Below, one piece after another: positions 16,778-25,285 of a stretch of 64,000 nucleotides of DNA. The notes under the pieces are model-generated. The model was not told the DNA's origin and searched no databases. It saw only the letters and a program-made list of their open reading frames with translations. The DNA is from Paractinoplanes ovalisporus (GTDB taxonomy: Bacteria > Actinomycetota > Actinomycetes > Mycobacteriales > Micromonosporaceae): the NCBI RefSeq assembly GCF_016834655.1, contig NZ_JAENHP010000028.1, positions 62,001 to 126,000 of the forward strand. The letters run 5' to 3'. A program made the translations under genes and the position numbers. Every line of letters starts with the position of its first letter. The first letter of the stretch is position 1.

Positions 16778-17647
16778 TCAGCTCCAGCCGCGCCGGACCC
16801 AGCGACGGACCAGGGGCGGGACGACCCACGAGTAGATGCAGAATGCGAGCCACGCGAAACCGAGCAGGCCCGCAAGAACCGGCAGCCCCACGGCACGCAA
16901 CAGCAGGATGCACCCGACGGCGACCAACCAGGTCTTGAGAGCGCCGAACCGCAGCACCGGGCGCAACGGCAGCATCAGCGGGTGGCGGGCGACCCGCAGT
17001 TCCAGCGCGGACTCGGCGAACACCTGCTCGGTCGGGCGGGCGGCGGCGGCCTGGCGGAAACCCTCGTACGCGGTGTCGATGTGGCCCCGCGCGGCGCTCG
17101 TGCCGCCCAGCAGGGCGTGGGCGACCGGGTTCTCGGGGTGCACGCCGACGAACTCGCGGCTGATCCGTTGCGCCTCGCGGTCGTCGCCCCGGGCGTGCGC
17201 GATCTGGATGCGGGTCGCGTAGACGACGGGGGCGTGCGGGGCCCGGGCGGCCGCCAGGTCGACCAGCTTGCCGGCCTTGTCGAGCTGGCCGTTGGCGGCG
17301 CACAGGTCCGCGTACGCGCAGAGCAGGTCGACGTCGTTCGGAGCCAGCGCCAAGCCGTCGAGCAGGGCCCGTTCGGCGTTCTCGTCGCGGCCCGCCTCGT
17401 GCTCGGAACGGCCCAGCCACAGCAGCAGGTCGGGTTCGGGACCGTTGGCCGCGAGCCCGGCCCGGGCCGCCTCGCCCACGTCGGCCCAGCGGTCGAGCTG
17501 GCTGAGGGCGGCGCAGCGCAGTTGTATCGCGTACGAGCCGGTGACCTCGTTGGCGGGCAGCGTCGACAGCTCGGTCAGCGCCTGCTCGGCGCGGCCGGTG
17601 GCGAGCAGGGCCTGCGCCCGGTGCAGCACGGGCGAGGGCGACGTCAT
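16778..17647 (-). CDS. TPR-repeat membrane protein
   Basis: This protein of 289 residues has about five tetratricopeptide-like helical pairs (residues about 1-215, e.g. LLATGRAEQALTELSTLP, LLWLGRSEHEAGRDENAERA) followed by two hydrophobic helices near the C-terminus (about 230-270) and a basic tail. It therefore sits on the membrane with the TPR part probably in the cytosol, as a scaffold. It is 34 bp downstream of a small membrane-protein gene and probably in its operon. Function unknown. Confidence 0.8.
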   Translation of the reverse strand: MTSPSPVLHRAQALLATGRAEQALTELSTLPANEVTGSYAIQLRCAALSQLDRWADVGEAARAGLAANGPEPDLLLWLGRSEHEAGRDENAERALLDGLALAPNDVDLLCAYADLCAANGQLDKAGKLVDLAAARAPHAPVVYATRIQIAHARGDDREAQRISREFVGVHPENPVAHALLGGTSAARGHIDTAYEGFRQAAAARPTEQVFAESALELRVARHPLMLPLRPVLRFGALKTWLVAVGCILLLRAVGLPVLAGLLGFAWLAFCIYSWVVPPLVRRWVRRGWS

Positions 17648-17681
17648 GCGACCAGCCCCGGAGCGGAAGCAAGCGGCCCCG

Positions 17682-18113
17682 TCATCGGACCAGCCCCAGG
17701 ATGAGGGCGCCCTCGAGGAGGCCGCACCCGATCGCCGCGAACAGGCCGGGGCGGATCAGGCTGGCCGGCTCGACGCCGCGCAGCATGGCCACCCGGAACG
17801 CGCGGCGCTGCAGGAGCAGGACGACGAGCCACACGAGGATGCCGCTGACCGTGCCGGAAAGCCGTACGCCGGAATCGCTCTCGACGAACGCACCCGCCAC
17901 GAGCCGGGCCCCGAACCCGGCCACCCCGGCCCCCGCGATGGCGAGCAGCTGCGGGGTCGGCAGGGCGAGACGGCGACCGTTGAGCACCCCGAGCGTGGCC
18001 GCGGCGAACGGCCCGCCGAAGAACGCGGGATAGACGATCGACTCGGGCCGCCACGGACGCTTGCCGGGTGGCGCCTGATCCCGGATCGTCGGGCTGAACA
18101 GCTCGTCGTTCAT
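17682..18113 (-). CDS. Small integral membrane protein, unknown function
   Basis: This protein has 143 residues with four predicted hydrophobic segments (about 25-45, 48-70, 82-100, 118-140). ATG 18113 (MNDELFSPTIRDQAPPGKRP) is preferred over the longer frame because GGGGAAG lies just upstream and the extended N-terminus is low-complexity Arg/Pro. It is first in a likely two-gene operon with the TPR protein. I do not recognise a family. Confidence 0.75.
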   Translation of the reverse strand: MNDELFSPTIRDQAPPGKRPWRPESIVYPAFFGGPFAAATLGVLNGRRLALPTPQLLAIAGAGVAGFGARLVAGAFVESDSGVRLSGTVSGILVWLVVLLLQRRAFRVAMLRGVEPASLIRPGLFAAIGCGLLEGALILGLVR

Positions 18114-18240
18114 GCACTTCCCCGCTCTCGATGACCCCGGCGCGCTGCACAGCCTAGCGGGGGTGCGGGTCGGTGGCGTCGGAGCATGACGCTGTGCGGC
18201 GAGGTGTCCGCGATGCCGGGGTTCATGGCATTCTCGTACG

Positions 18241-18585
18241 GTGGACAGCCCTGATCCCCACATTCACGTTGACGCCGGCCTGCACGCCGACGTGCGCAAG
18301 CGCTCGATGCTCGCGAGCACGTTCGGGCTGGCGGCCGACCTGCCGAGTCACGCCACGACGGGATGTCAACTGCGGGTCCCGTACGCGATGACCTCCACCG
18401 CCCCCACGAAGGTGACCTGCCTGGCGTGCCGCGACTACGCGCACCGCCGCTATCTGGAGCTGGCCGAGTTCGTCAGCAAGGTCGACGTCACGCCGGGGAT
18501 GGGATTCGAGCTCGTAGGGCAGGCGGTCCGGGCCGCCGAGCAGTACCGCGAGCTGGCGAGGCAGTTCCGCTCCGACGCTCAGTGA
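18241..18585 (+). CDS. Small hypothetical protein with Cys/His-rich centre
   Basis: This protein has 114 residues and a GTG start. The centre has C42, C60 and C63 (GCQLRVP, TCLACRDYAH) with nearby His residues, suggesting metal binding. The C-terminal 50 residues look helical. It is convergent with the acidic-protein gene, overlapping by 7 bp. The family is unknown to me. Coding is supported by strong third-position GC and by fit between its neighbours. Confidence 0.6.
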   Translation: MDSPDPHIHVDAGLHADVRKRSMLASTFGLAADLPSHATTGCQLRVPYAMTSTAPTKVTCLACRDYAHRRYLELAEFVSKVDVTPGMGFELVGQAVRAAEQYRELARQFRSDAQ

Positions 18586-19073
18586 GTCTGCTCGTGCTTG
18601 TAGACCTCGTTGGAGACTTCCGCGTACGAGCTCTGCGCGTTGTTCATGCCGTTGAGCCAGTTCAGCGTGGCCGGGCTCGCCGAGTACGTGTTGTGCAGCA
18701 GGTCCAGCGTGTTCTGCACCGCACCAGAAACACCGGGCGTGACGTCGATACCGCCGTCGCCGAGGGTGCTGACGTCGGCGAGTTCGCGGACCGTGGCGAG
18801 CTGACTGTCGATCTGCTGCATCAGGGCCGCCGTGTCACCGCTGACCGGCAGGGCCGCGTACCCACCGGCCGGGTAGTCGATGCCATTCGCGAGCGAGACG
18901 ATCGGCGCCGCCTCGAGGGGTTCGACCGCGGGCACCACGTCGTCGAAGGAGTCGGGGTTGTCGAACGTGGCGTGGAACAGCTCGCTGTCGCCCTGCCCGT
19001 CCCCGTTCATCAGATCGTCGAACGGGTCCACGGAGTCGTCGTCGGCGCCACAGTCGTCGAACATGTCGGTCAT
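18579..19073 (-). CDS. Acidic hypothetical protein, last gene of the Ini-like operon
   Basis: This 164-residue, strongly acidic protein has an N-terminus rich in Asp/Glu (MTDMFDDCGADDDSVDPFDD) and a C-terminal half that looks helical (ALMQQIDSQLATVRELAD, VQNTLDLLHNTYSASPATLN). Its ATG overlaps the stop of the IniA-like GTPase gene as ATGA, so it is translated with it. It has no signal peptide or membrane segment. It may be a partner of the GTPase; no family is recognised. Confidence 0.75.
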   Translation of the reverse strand: MTDMFDDCGADDDSVDPFDDLMNGDGQGDSELFHATFDNPDSFDDVVPAVEPLEAAPIVSLANGIDYPAGGYAALPVSGDTAALMQQIDSQLATVRELADVSTLGDGGIDVTPGVSGAVQNTLDLLHNTYSASPATLNWLNGMNNAQSSYAEVSNEVYKHEQTH

Positions 19074-20848
19074 GCGGATTCCCTCCTCTGGTCGCCGACG
19101 GCCTCGGCGACACCGGCATAGCGGGTGATCAGCTGGGTGAGGGCGGCCACCGTGCCCGCCTCACCGGCCGGGTGCGACCGGCCGGCCGCCTCGACCTGGG
19201 CCTTCCAACGGTTCACGTCCTCGGTCACGGCGTCACGCAACCGGTGCAGCGCCTGCTCGAGCGCGTCGTGCGCGGCCGCCGGCAGCTCCACCTCGACCTG
19301 CGCCATCACCGACGTGACGTAGCGGGCGGCGTCCTGCCGGGCCTGCGTGGCCGCGTCCTTGCGGCGGCGGCGCTCGTAGAGCAGCGCCACCGTTCCGAGC
19401 CCGACCACCGCCGGCACCAGGAATCCGCTGACCAACGCCCCGGTGACACCGGCCGCGAACGAGCCGAGCCCCATGGACGGGATGATCCGGTCGAGGGCGT
19501 TCGAGCCGGCATTTCCCGTACGGGTGGGACCGGCCAGATCCCGCAGATGCGCGGGGAATCGCACCGTCACCTCGTCGCCCGGCCCGGCCCGGTCGGCCAG
19601 TTCGCCGTCGAGCTCGGCGATTTGATCGCGCAGCCACGTCTGCTGGTCGAGCCAGATCGCGTGGACGCTGCGGGCCAGTTCGCCGGGCAGGTCCGGCTCG
19701 CCGCCGCGGGCCAGTTCGAGCAGGTCCTCGCGCAGCCGGATGATCCGGCGCCGGATCTGCAGCCGCAGGTCACGGTCGAGTGCCCGCCCGCGCTCGGCGA
19801 TCCGGGACTGGCGGTGGGCGATCCACTCGTCGGCACCGGCGACGCGCTCGCGGAGCTCCGCCAGCTCGGCTGCAAGGCTCGGGTCACCGGCGAGCAGTCG
19901 TTCGTTGCGCTGCTGCACGGTCAGCTGCCGGTCGACGGCACGACCGGTCACGAGGAGCGCGTTCTGCAAGCGGATCCGGTACGCCTCGGCGGCCACCCGG
20001 CTGGTGAGCGCGGCGGCCAGCGGATCCAGGCCACTGACGGCGCGCAGCCGCTGGGCGCGTTCGGCGTTGCCGCGCACGGCCGCGCGAGCCGCGTCGGCCG
20101 CGGCGCGGTTGCTGACCGGGAACCACGGCGCGTCCGCGTACCGCGGCGCGTGTTGCCGCAGCAGCGCGACGTTGCGGCTCAGCACGGTCCGCCACTCGGG
20201 ATACTTGTCGGTCTGGGTCAGCACGAACGCGACGGTCGTGATGCGCTCGGTGGCCCGGGCGAGGAAGCGGCATTCCGAGGCGGTCAGCTCGGAGCCGGCG
20301 CCCGCCACGAAGAGCAACGCGTCGGCCCGGGCGAGCGTGGCCAGCGTGACCGCGGCGTGCCCGGCGACCAGGCCACCCACGCCGGGCGTGTCGATGATGC
20401 GCAGCCCGCGCAGCAGTGCGTCGGGCAGTCCGACCTCGACCTCGAGCACGTCGAGGTGCCGGGGCCGCCCGGTGGCCGGGTCGAGCGCGGCGTACTCCCC
20501 GATCTCGTCGAGGGTCACCGACCGCCCGGCCGGTTCGTCCACGGTGCGGACCAGCGCTCGCGGAGAATCGGCGTGCCGCACCACGACATGCACGTCGGTC
20601 GCGACGTCGGCGTCCACCGGCAGCAGCCCCGCGCGGCCGAGCAGGGCGTTGACGAGGGAACTCTTGCCACTGTTGCGCTCCCCGACCACGACCACTGTGG
20701 CCGCACCCCCGGCCAGCCGGTCCACTTCCCCGCGGATCGCCGTGACCGCCGCCTGATCCCCGAGCCGGTCCAGCACGAGCGCGGCATCCGCGATGAACCG
20801 GAGCGCACCCGCCCGCGGCGGCGCGGACTCGTGAGGTGGCGCGCTCAT
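19070..20848 (-). CDS. IniA-like bacterial dynamin GTPase
   Basis: This GTPase of 592 residues has G1 GERNSGKSS (residues 56-64), G3 DTPGVGG and G4 LTQTDKYP, a long helical stalk, and a strongly hydrophobic paddle or membrane segment at about 450-485 (AAGVTGALVSGFLVPAVVGLG) followed by a basic stretch and more helices. Size, order and the partner gene at 23486 match mycobacterial IniA, a membrane-remodelling dynamin-like protein from the isoniazid-induced operon. The start ATG 20848 overlaps the stop of the repeat-protein gene (ATGA). It probably acts on the inner face of the membrane together with the IniC-like GTPase. Confidence 0.88.
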   Translation of the reverse strand: MSAPPHESAPPRAGALRFIADAALVLDRLGDQAAVTAIRGEVDRLAGGAATVVVVGERNSGKSSLVNALLGRAGLLPVDADVATDVHVVVRHADSPRALVRTVDEPAGRSVTLDEIGEYAALDPATGRPRHLDVLEVEVGLPDALLRGLRIIDTPGVGGLVAGHAAVTLATLARADALLFVAGAGSELTASECRFLARATERITTVAFVLTQTDKYPEWRTVLSRNVALLRQHAPRYADAPWFPVSNRAAADAARAAVRGNAERAQRLRAVSGLDPLAAALTSRVAAEAYRIRLQNALLVTGRAVDRQLTVQQRNERLLAGDPSLAAELAELRERVAGADEWIAHRQSRIAERGRALDRDLRLQIRRRIIRLREDLLELARGGEPDLPGELARSVHAIWLDQQTWLRDQIAELDGELADRAGPGDEVTVRFPAHLRDLAGPTRTGNAGSNALDRIIPSMGLGSFAAGVTGALVSGFLVPAVVGLGTVALLYERRRRKDAATQARQDAARYVTSVMAQVEVELPAAAHDALEQALHRLRDAVTEDVNRWKAQVEAAGRSHPAGEAGTVAALTQLITRYAGVAEAVGDQRRESA

Positions 20849-21291
20849 CGGCCGGACCCCCGGTCTCGTCGGACCACAGTCCGCGACGCCGGCCCGGAGC
20901 TCGGCGCGCTTCCGGCGGGTGGCGCGTCCTCGACGGCCCGCACAGCTTCGACGAGCCACGCACCCTCGACAGCCCGCGCACCGTCAACAAACCGCGCACC
21001 ATCGACGAACCGCGCACCTTCGACGAGCCAGGCATCCTCGACGGCCCGCGCACCTTCGACAAGCCAGGCATCCTTGACGGCCCGCGCACCGCCGACGAGC
21101 CGCGCACCATCGACGAGCCGCGCACCCTTGACGGCCCGCGCACCGTCGACGAACCGCGCACCTTCGACGAGCCGCGCACCGCCGACGAGCCGCACACTTT
21201 CGACGAGCCACGCACCCTTGACGGCCCGCGCACCATCGACGAGCCGCGAACCGTCGACGAGCGGCGCTCTTACGGCGGGCGGGGTGGTCAT
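20845..21291 (-). CDS. Hexapeptide-repeat protein between Hsp70 and the IniA-like GTPase
   Basis: This open frame of 148 residues starts ATG 21291, overlapping the Hsp70 stop, and ends overlapping the GTPase start; both junctions are ATGA. Residues about 11-124 are nineteen consecutive six-residue units of the form [LFA]-V-[DEKG]-[GDSA]-[AVS]-[RWP], e.g. LVDGAR, FVDGAR, AVKGAW, LVEGAR. The tail (PPAGSAPSSGPASRTV) is low complexity with basic residues. Because the DNA period is 18 bp, other frames are open as well. The two exact overlaps and mostly conservative residue changes argue that this frame is real. The repeat does not fit the left-handed beta-helix hexapeptide pattern, since Arg or Trp would point inward. 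Function unknown; possibly an analogue of the repetitive IniB. Confidence 0.6.
   Translation of the reverse strand: MTTPPAVRAPLVDGSRLVDGARAVKGAWLVESVRLVGGARLVEGARFVDGARAVKGARLVDGARLVGGARAVKDAWLVEGARAVEDAWLVEGARFVDGARFVDGARAVEGAWLVEAVRAVEDAPPAGSAPSSGPASRTVVRRDRGSGR
20918..21262. repeat. 18-bp tandem repeat array (about 19 units)
   Basis: Units on the plus strand resemble CCGCGCACCGTCGACGAG with substitutions mainly at fixed positions. It spans the repeat region of the gene at 20845-21291. The unit length of 18 bp, with no spacers, rules out a CRISPR array. Confidence 0.85.
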
Positions 21292-23411
21292 GAGGCCAGC
21301 ATCCAGCCGCTCTCGTACCACCAATCGCCGGCCTTGGTGGGCGAGCCGTCGGTGATGCTGATGACCACCATGGCATCGCCGTGGCTCCAGACGATCCGGA
21401 ACTTGTCCCCGCCGTCGTATCGGTAGCAGATCAACTCGCCGACGGTGTCGCCGTTGGAGTTCCAGGTGCCGACCGAAGGGTCGCCGTCCCGGCACGAGCC
21501 CTGGTCGGTGACTCCGGCGGCCTCACCCCGGAGGTAGCTGTTCATCGCCGACAGGGTCTTGAACTGGAGGTATCCGACCTTGTGATCGAGTGACGGATCC
21601 CCGTCGCACTGGATTCCGGCTTCCACGCCGGCGGCGCCCGGTGACCACTCCTCGCAGGTCTCCTCGTCGATGCTCGACTTGCTGATCTTGTCGTAGAGGT
21701 CCTGCTGGCTGGGGCTCAGGTTGTCGCGGGCGCTGCTCTCCTCCGGCTCGGGCGTCGTCGGCTCGGGCGTGGTCGGCTCGGGCTCGGGGGTCGTCGGGTC
21801 GGGCTCGGGCGTGGTCGTGTCGGGGGTCGGCTCGACGGCCCGGCCCCAGAGGTCCGTCTCGGGCGTGGTGGTCGCGGGCTCCGGGGTTGTCGTGGTGACG
21901 ACCGGCGCCGGTGTCGGGTCGGCGCTGGAGCCGCCGTTGCGGGACGTCGCCGCGACCGCGGTGGCCGTGGCCGCCGCGACAAGCAGCGCCGCCACGCTCG
22001 ACACGAGCACAACCCGCCGCCGCGTGCCGCCGAGCCGCCCGCGCAGCCCTTTCTTCGGCGCCGGCCGGGGCGCGGATGCCGTCCCGTCCCCTGCCGTCGG
22101 CGCGTCGACACGCGCGGCATCCGAAGGCGGCGGCGTGGCGGCACGCCCGGACTCGGCAGACAACGGCCCGTCGACACGCGCAGGACCCGAGGACGGCGGC
22201 GTGGCGGCACGCCCGGACTCGGCAGACAACGACGCGTCGACACGCGCGGGACCCGAGGACGACGGCGTGGCGGCACGCCCGGGCTCGGGGGACGACGGCG
22301 CGGTGACGGGCTCGGACTCGGGGGCGGTTGCTCCCCTGGTGATGGCGGTCAGCGCGCCCTGGCAGACGACCGCCTTGGGATCGCCCTCGGCGACCGGCAA
22401 CCGGCCGATCCGGGCCGCCACCAGCTCCGACACACGCGGGATCCGGCTCGACCCGCCGGTCAGGTAGACGGCGGCGAGATCGTCGACGCGGAGACCGGCG
22501 TCCTCGACCGTACGGACCAGTTCGTCGACGGTCGGTGCGAGTTGCCGCTCGATCGCCGTCTCCAGCTCGGCCCGGGTGATCCGCACCTGCGCGTCGGCCG
22601 CATGCACCGGAACCACCACGACCGTCCGCCCGGACAGCGACTCCTTGGCCTGCGTCAGATAGGTGAGCTGGCTGGCCCGCCGCTGCTGCCCCTTGGTCGA
22701 CTCGTCCGACCAGAGCCGCTCCCACTCCTCGGGCGCGTCGTGCCGCACCTGCTCGCCGACGACCTCGCGCAGCGCCTCGCTCACGTCGTCGCCGCCGAAG
22801 TCCGGATCACCGCCGGGCGGTCCGCAGATCTCGAAGCCGTCCCCCGTACGCCGGAGGACCGCCGTGTCGAACGTGCCGCCGCCGAGGTCGTAGACCGCGA
22901 TGTGCGCGCCGGCCGGGATCGGCGTGGCGCCCGCCGACGTGGCGTAATGGATCGCGGCCGCGACCGGCTCGGGCACGAACGTGGGTGTCGGCAGCCCGGC
23001 CAGCGCCGCGGCCTGCGCGAGCCGGTCGATCTCGGTGGCGGTCCACGCGGCCGGGTGGGTCAGCGCGACCTTCTCGGGCGGGCCACCGAACCGCCGCACG
23101 GCTTCGTCGGCGACGCGGCGCAGGGTGGCCGCCGCGATCTCGACGGTGCTGATGTCGCGGTCACCCAGACGGGTCTCGGTGTCGCTGACGAGGGCGCGCT
23201 TGGGCTGCAACTCGGCCCGGTCGGGATAGATCGCCGCCTCCTGCGCGGCGTCGCGACCGGTGAGCAGATGGCCGTCCTCGTCGAGGCAGACCACGGACGG
23301 CAGATACCGGCTGCTGTCCAATTCGAGGATCTCGGATGAATTGCCGTCGGAGGACATCGCCGCACAAGTGAAACTGCTGCCGTAATCGATCGCTATTGAC
23401 CAGCCACCCAC
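21288..23411 (-). CDS. Membrane-anchored Hsp70-like protein with extracytoplasmic domain
   Basis: Residues 1-360 of this 707-residue protein form an Hsp70/actin-type ATPase (phosphate-1 IDYGSSFT, phosphate-2 VYDLGGGTFD, adenosine motif YLTGGSSRIP). The usual peptide-binding domain is absent. Instead there are three 22-residue Ala/Ser/Pro repeats (GRAATPPSSGPARVD), a basic patch, a transmembrane helix (about residues 465-485), a Pro/Thr/Glu linker (TTPEPEPTTPEP) and a C-terminal domain of about 140 residues with four cysteines, probably outside the membrane. It lies between the IniC-like gene (74 bp upstream) and the repeat gene (ATGA overlap). It may sense or transmit an envelope signal to the GTPases; this is inference. 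Confidence 0.88.
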   Translation of the reverse strand: MGGWSIAIDYGSSFTCAAMSSDGNSSEILELDSSRYLPSVVCLDEDGHLLTGRDAAQEAAIYPDRAELQPKRALVSDTETRLGDRDISTVEIAAATLRRVADEAVRRFGGPPEKVALTHPAAWTATEIDRLAQAAALAGLPTPTFVPEPVAAAIHYATSAGATPIPAGAHIAVYDLGGGTFDTAVLRRTGDGFEICGPPGGDPDFGGDDVSEALREVVGEQVRHDAPEEWERLWSDESTKGQQRRASQLTYLTQAKESLSGRTVVVVPVHAADAQVRITRAELETAIERQLAPTVDELVRTVEDAGLRVDDLAAVYLTGGSSRIPRVSELVAARIGRLPVAEGDPKAVVCQGALTAITRGATAPESEPVTAPSSPEPGRAATPSSSGPARVDASLSAESGRAATPPSSGPARVDGPLSAESGRAATPPPSDAARVDAPTAGDGTASAPRPAPKKGLRGRLGGTRRRVVLVSSVAALLVAAATATAVAATSRNGGSSADPTPAPVVTTTTPEPATTTPETDLWGRAVEPTPDTTTPEPDPTTPEPEPTTPEPTTPEPEESSARDNLSPSQQDLYDKISKSSIDEETCEEWSPGAAGVEAGIQCDGDPSLDHKVGYLQFKTLSAMNSYLRGEAAGVTDQGSCRDGDPSVGTWNSNGDTVGELICYRYDGGDKFRIVWSHGDAMVVISITDGSPTKAGDWWYESGWMLAS

Positions 23412-23485
23412 GGGCGCAGCATAACGGAATGACGGGTGCCCGAAAGGTTGAGAATAGTCAGGCGAACGGCGGTTCCCGGCGACCC

Positions 23486-24943
23486 CTATGTGGACCGGTT
23501 CGCGAAGAAGGCAGTTTCGGTCAATTCCCGGGCGGACCGGGCGTGCCGGGCGGTGAGGCGGGACGGGTTGCCTTCGAGGCGCCGCCAGCGGGTCACCCAG
23601 TCGCCCGCGACCGCGGCCACCTCGCCCGCCGCCGCGTCCGGAGGCAGGCCGAGGCGTACGGCGTCGGTGTTGCCGGTGGCCAGGCTGATCAGCGCCCGCG
23701 CGTGGTCGTCGGTGAGCTTCAGCTTGCCCGCCGAGAGGTCGCGCAGGGCCGGCACGAGGGCGGCCTGGCGCAGCACCGGGTCGCGTTTCAACTCGCTGAG
23801 ATTCGCCCGCAATCCGGCCAGAACCGTCGCGGAATTGCCGTCGCCACCGAGCCAGGAGGCGCGTTCGAGAATAGCGACCGCGGACGACGCGCGAAGTCTG
23901 TCCGCCGAACGAATGAAATTCTGCTCCACATATCCGTTGAGTTCCGCGATGCCGGAGCTTTTCGCCAGGGCCCGCAGCAACTCGTCACTCCGGCCGATTC
24001 CGGCGCGGAGGTGCGCGGCCGCCTCCCGCAGCCCGTGGACGCCGAGCAGGCGCAGCAGGCGGGCCCGGTCGGCCGATCCGAGCCCGGCGGCCCCGGACGC
24101 GTCGGCGCCCAGGAACTCGGCCGGGGCGTACAGCAGGTCCTCGAGGTCGTCGGGGTCGAGGGCCGCGAGCCGGCGCAGGAGGCGGAAGTCGGACTCGGTG
24201 AAGGTGTCACCGGAGGCGGTCTCGGCGAGCAGGCCGATCACGGGGACGACGTCGGCGACGAGGCCGCGCAGTTCGCCCGCGTAGCGTGCCGCGATGCGAC
24301 GGGCAGCCGGCCACGGGTCGTCCCCGTCGCCGAGAGTGTCGACCCGGCTGAGCACGCCGAGCACGTTGGCCGCGCTCAGGCCGGCCTGACCCGAGGTGCC
24401 GCGCAGGGCCTCCAGGGCCTCCCGGTCGCGCTCGCCGGGATGCGGCATCACGTAGAGCAGCGCGTCGGCTTCGGCCAAGGCGGCCATGGCCGGGTCGTCG
24501 AGCCCGGTCAGCGAGTCGAGGCCGGGCGTGTCGACGAGGTTGTAGCGGTCGGCGAGACGCGCGTTGGCCGTCTCGACCACGACCGAGGCGATGCTGCCGG
24601 TCGGCACCGGCAGGTCGGCCGGGACGCCGCCACCGGGCGCGGCCGCCACGTACACCGACTCGCCGTTCTTGAGGACGAGTTGCACCCGGTTCTGGTGGTA
24701 GTGGCGGAACCACGTGACCAGGGTGGTGGTCTCGGTCGCGCCGGTGGCAGCCAGCCGCTGGCCGAGCAGCGCGTTCACGAGCGTGGACTTGCCGGCGTTG
24801 ACCCGCCCGCCGACGGCGATCCGGAGGGTCCGCTCGGCCAGCCGCTCCCCGACCGCGGCGACCGTGTCGCGGGCCGGGCCCGGCGGCAGGTTCCCGGCGA
24901 TCTCGGCGCACAGGGCCTGGACCCGGTCGCTGACCGGCCTCAA
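23486..24943 (-). CDS. IniC-like dynamin-family GTPase
   Basis: This GTPase of 485 residues has G1 GRVNAGKSTL (residues 46-55), then the IniC-typical ATETTTLVTWFRH, G3 DTPGLDSL and G4 LSRVDTLGDG, and a long helical C-terminal half. Length and motif order match mycobacterial IniC (about 490 residues). The start ATG 24943 overlaps the stop of the preceding 66-residue gene (ATGA). Like IniC it lacks the long hydrophobic segment seen in the IniA-like partner. The two probably form a heteromeric membrane-active GTPase. Confidence 0.9.
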   Translation of the reverse strand: MRPVSDRVQALCAEIAGNLPPGPARDTVAAVGERLAERTLRIAVGGRVNAGKSTLVNALLGQRLAATGATETTTLVTWFRHYHQNRVQLVLKNGESVYVAAAPGGGVPADLPVPTGSIASVVVETANARLADRYNLVDTPGLDSLTGLDDPAMAALAEADALLYVMPHPGERDREALEALRGTSGQAGLSAANVLGVLSRVDTLGDGDDPWPAARRIAARYAGELRGLVADVVPVIGLLAETASGDTFTESDFRLLRRLAALDPDDLEDLLYAPAEFLGADASGAAGLGSADRARLLRLLGVHGLREAAAHLRAGIGRSDELLRALAKSSGIAELNGYVEQNFIRSADRLRASSAVAILERASWLGGDGNSATVLAGLRANLSELKRDPVLRQAALVPALRDLSAGKLKLTDDHARALISLATGNTDAVRLGLPPDAAAGEVAAVAGDWVTRWRRLEGNPSRLTARHARSARELTETAFFANRST

Positions 24944-25140
24944 CGACCCTCCGCCACGTCCCGGGCGGTGCGGGCGGCGATCCGGGCCACCTCGTCCACG
25001 GTCATCGCGATGATCGGCTCATCGGGGCCACCGTCGGCCATGCCCCGCTCCACGTGACCCACGTTGAAGTCGGTGGCGACCCGCTGGTCGAGGGCCTCGT
25101 TGAGGGCGTCGGCGATCCGCTGGGCGAGTTCGGTCATCAT
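24940..25140 (-). CDS. Small protein leading the Ini-like operon
   Basis: This protein has 66 residues starting at tandem ATG codons (25140/25137; MMTELAQRIADALNEAL). It looks helical and amphipathic, with no membrane segment. Its stop overlaps the IniC-like start, so it is translationally coupled and very likely real. There is no clear ribosome site. A TACGGT hexamer ends eight bases upstream, which would fit a near-leaderless transcript. No family recognised. Confidence 0.65.
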   Translation of the reverse strand: MMTELAQRIADALNEALDQRVATDFNVGHVERGMADGGPDEPIIAMTVDEVARIAARTARDVAEGR

Positions 25141-25151
25141 GAGCGCCAACC

Positions 25152-25285
25152 GTAGGCCATGACCGGGTGGCGGCCGCGCCGAAGGTGCCGGCGCGGCCAC
25201 GGGCGGAGTGACAGATCAGTAGGCCATGACCGGGTGGTGACCGCGCCGAAGGTGCCGGCGCGGCCACGGGCGGAGGGACAGATCA
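25152..25285 (-). terminator. Tandem duplicated 67-bp segment carrying terminator hairpins
   Basis: 25152-25218 is repeated at 25219-25285 with about three mismatches. Each copy holds a hairpin: the first has perfect 10-bp arms GGCCGCGCCG/CGGCGCGGCC around AAGGTGC (25172-25198), and the second is at about 25239-25265. The second copy includes the stop codon of the tauE-like gene, so the duplication arose at the gene's 3' end and gives a double terminator before the Ini-like operon. Confidence 0.8.

Noticed and set aside
20918..21262. CRISPR array or left-handed beta-helix hexapeptide protein
   Set aside because: There are no spacers; and the residue pattern places Arg/Trp where the beta-helix rule needs small residues.
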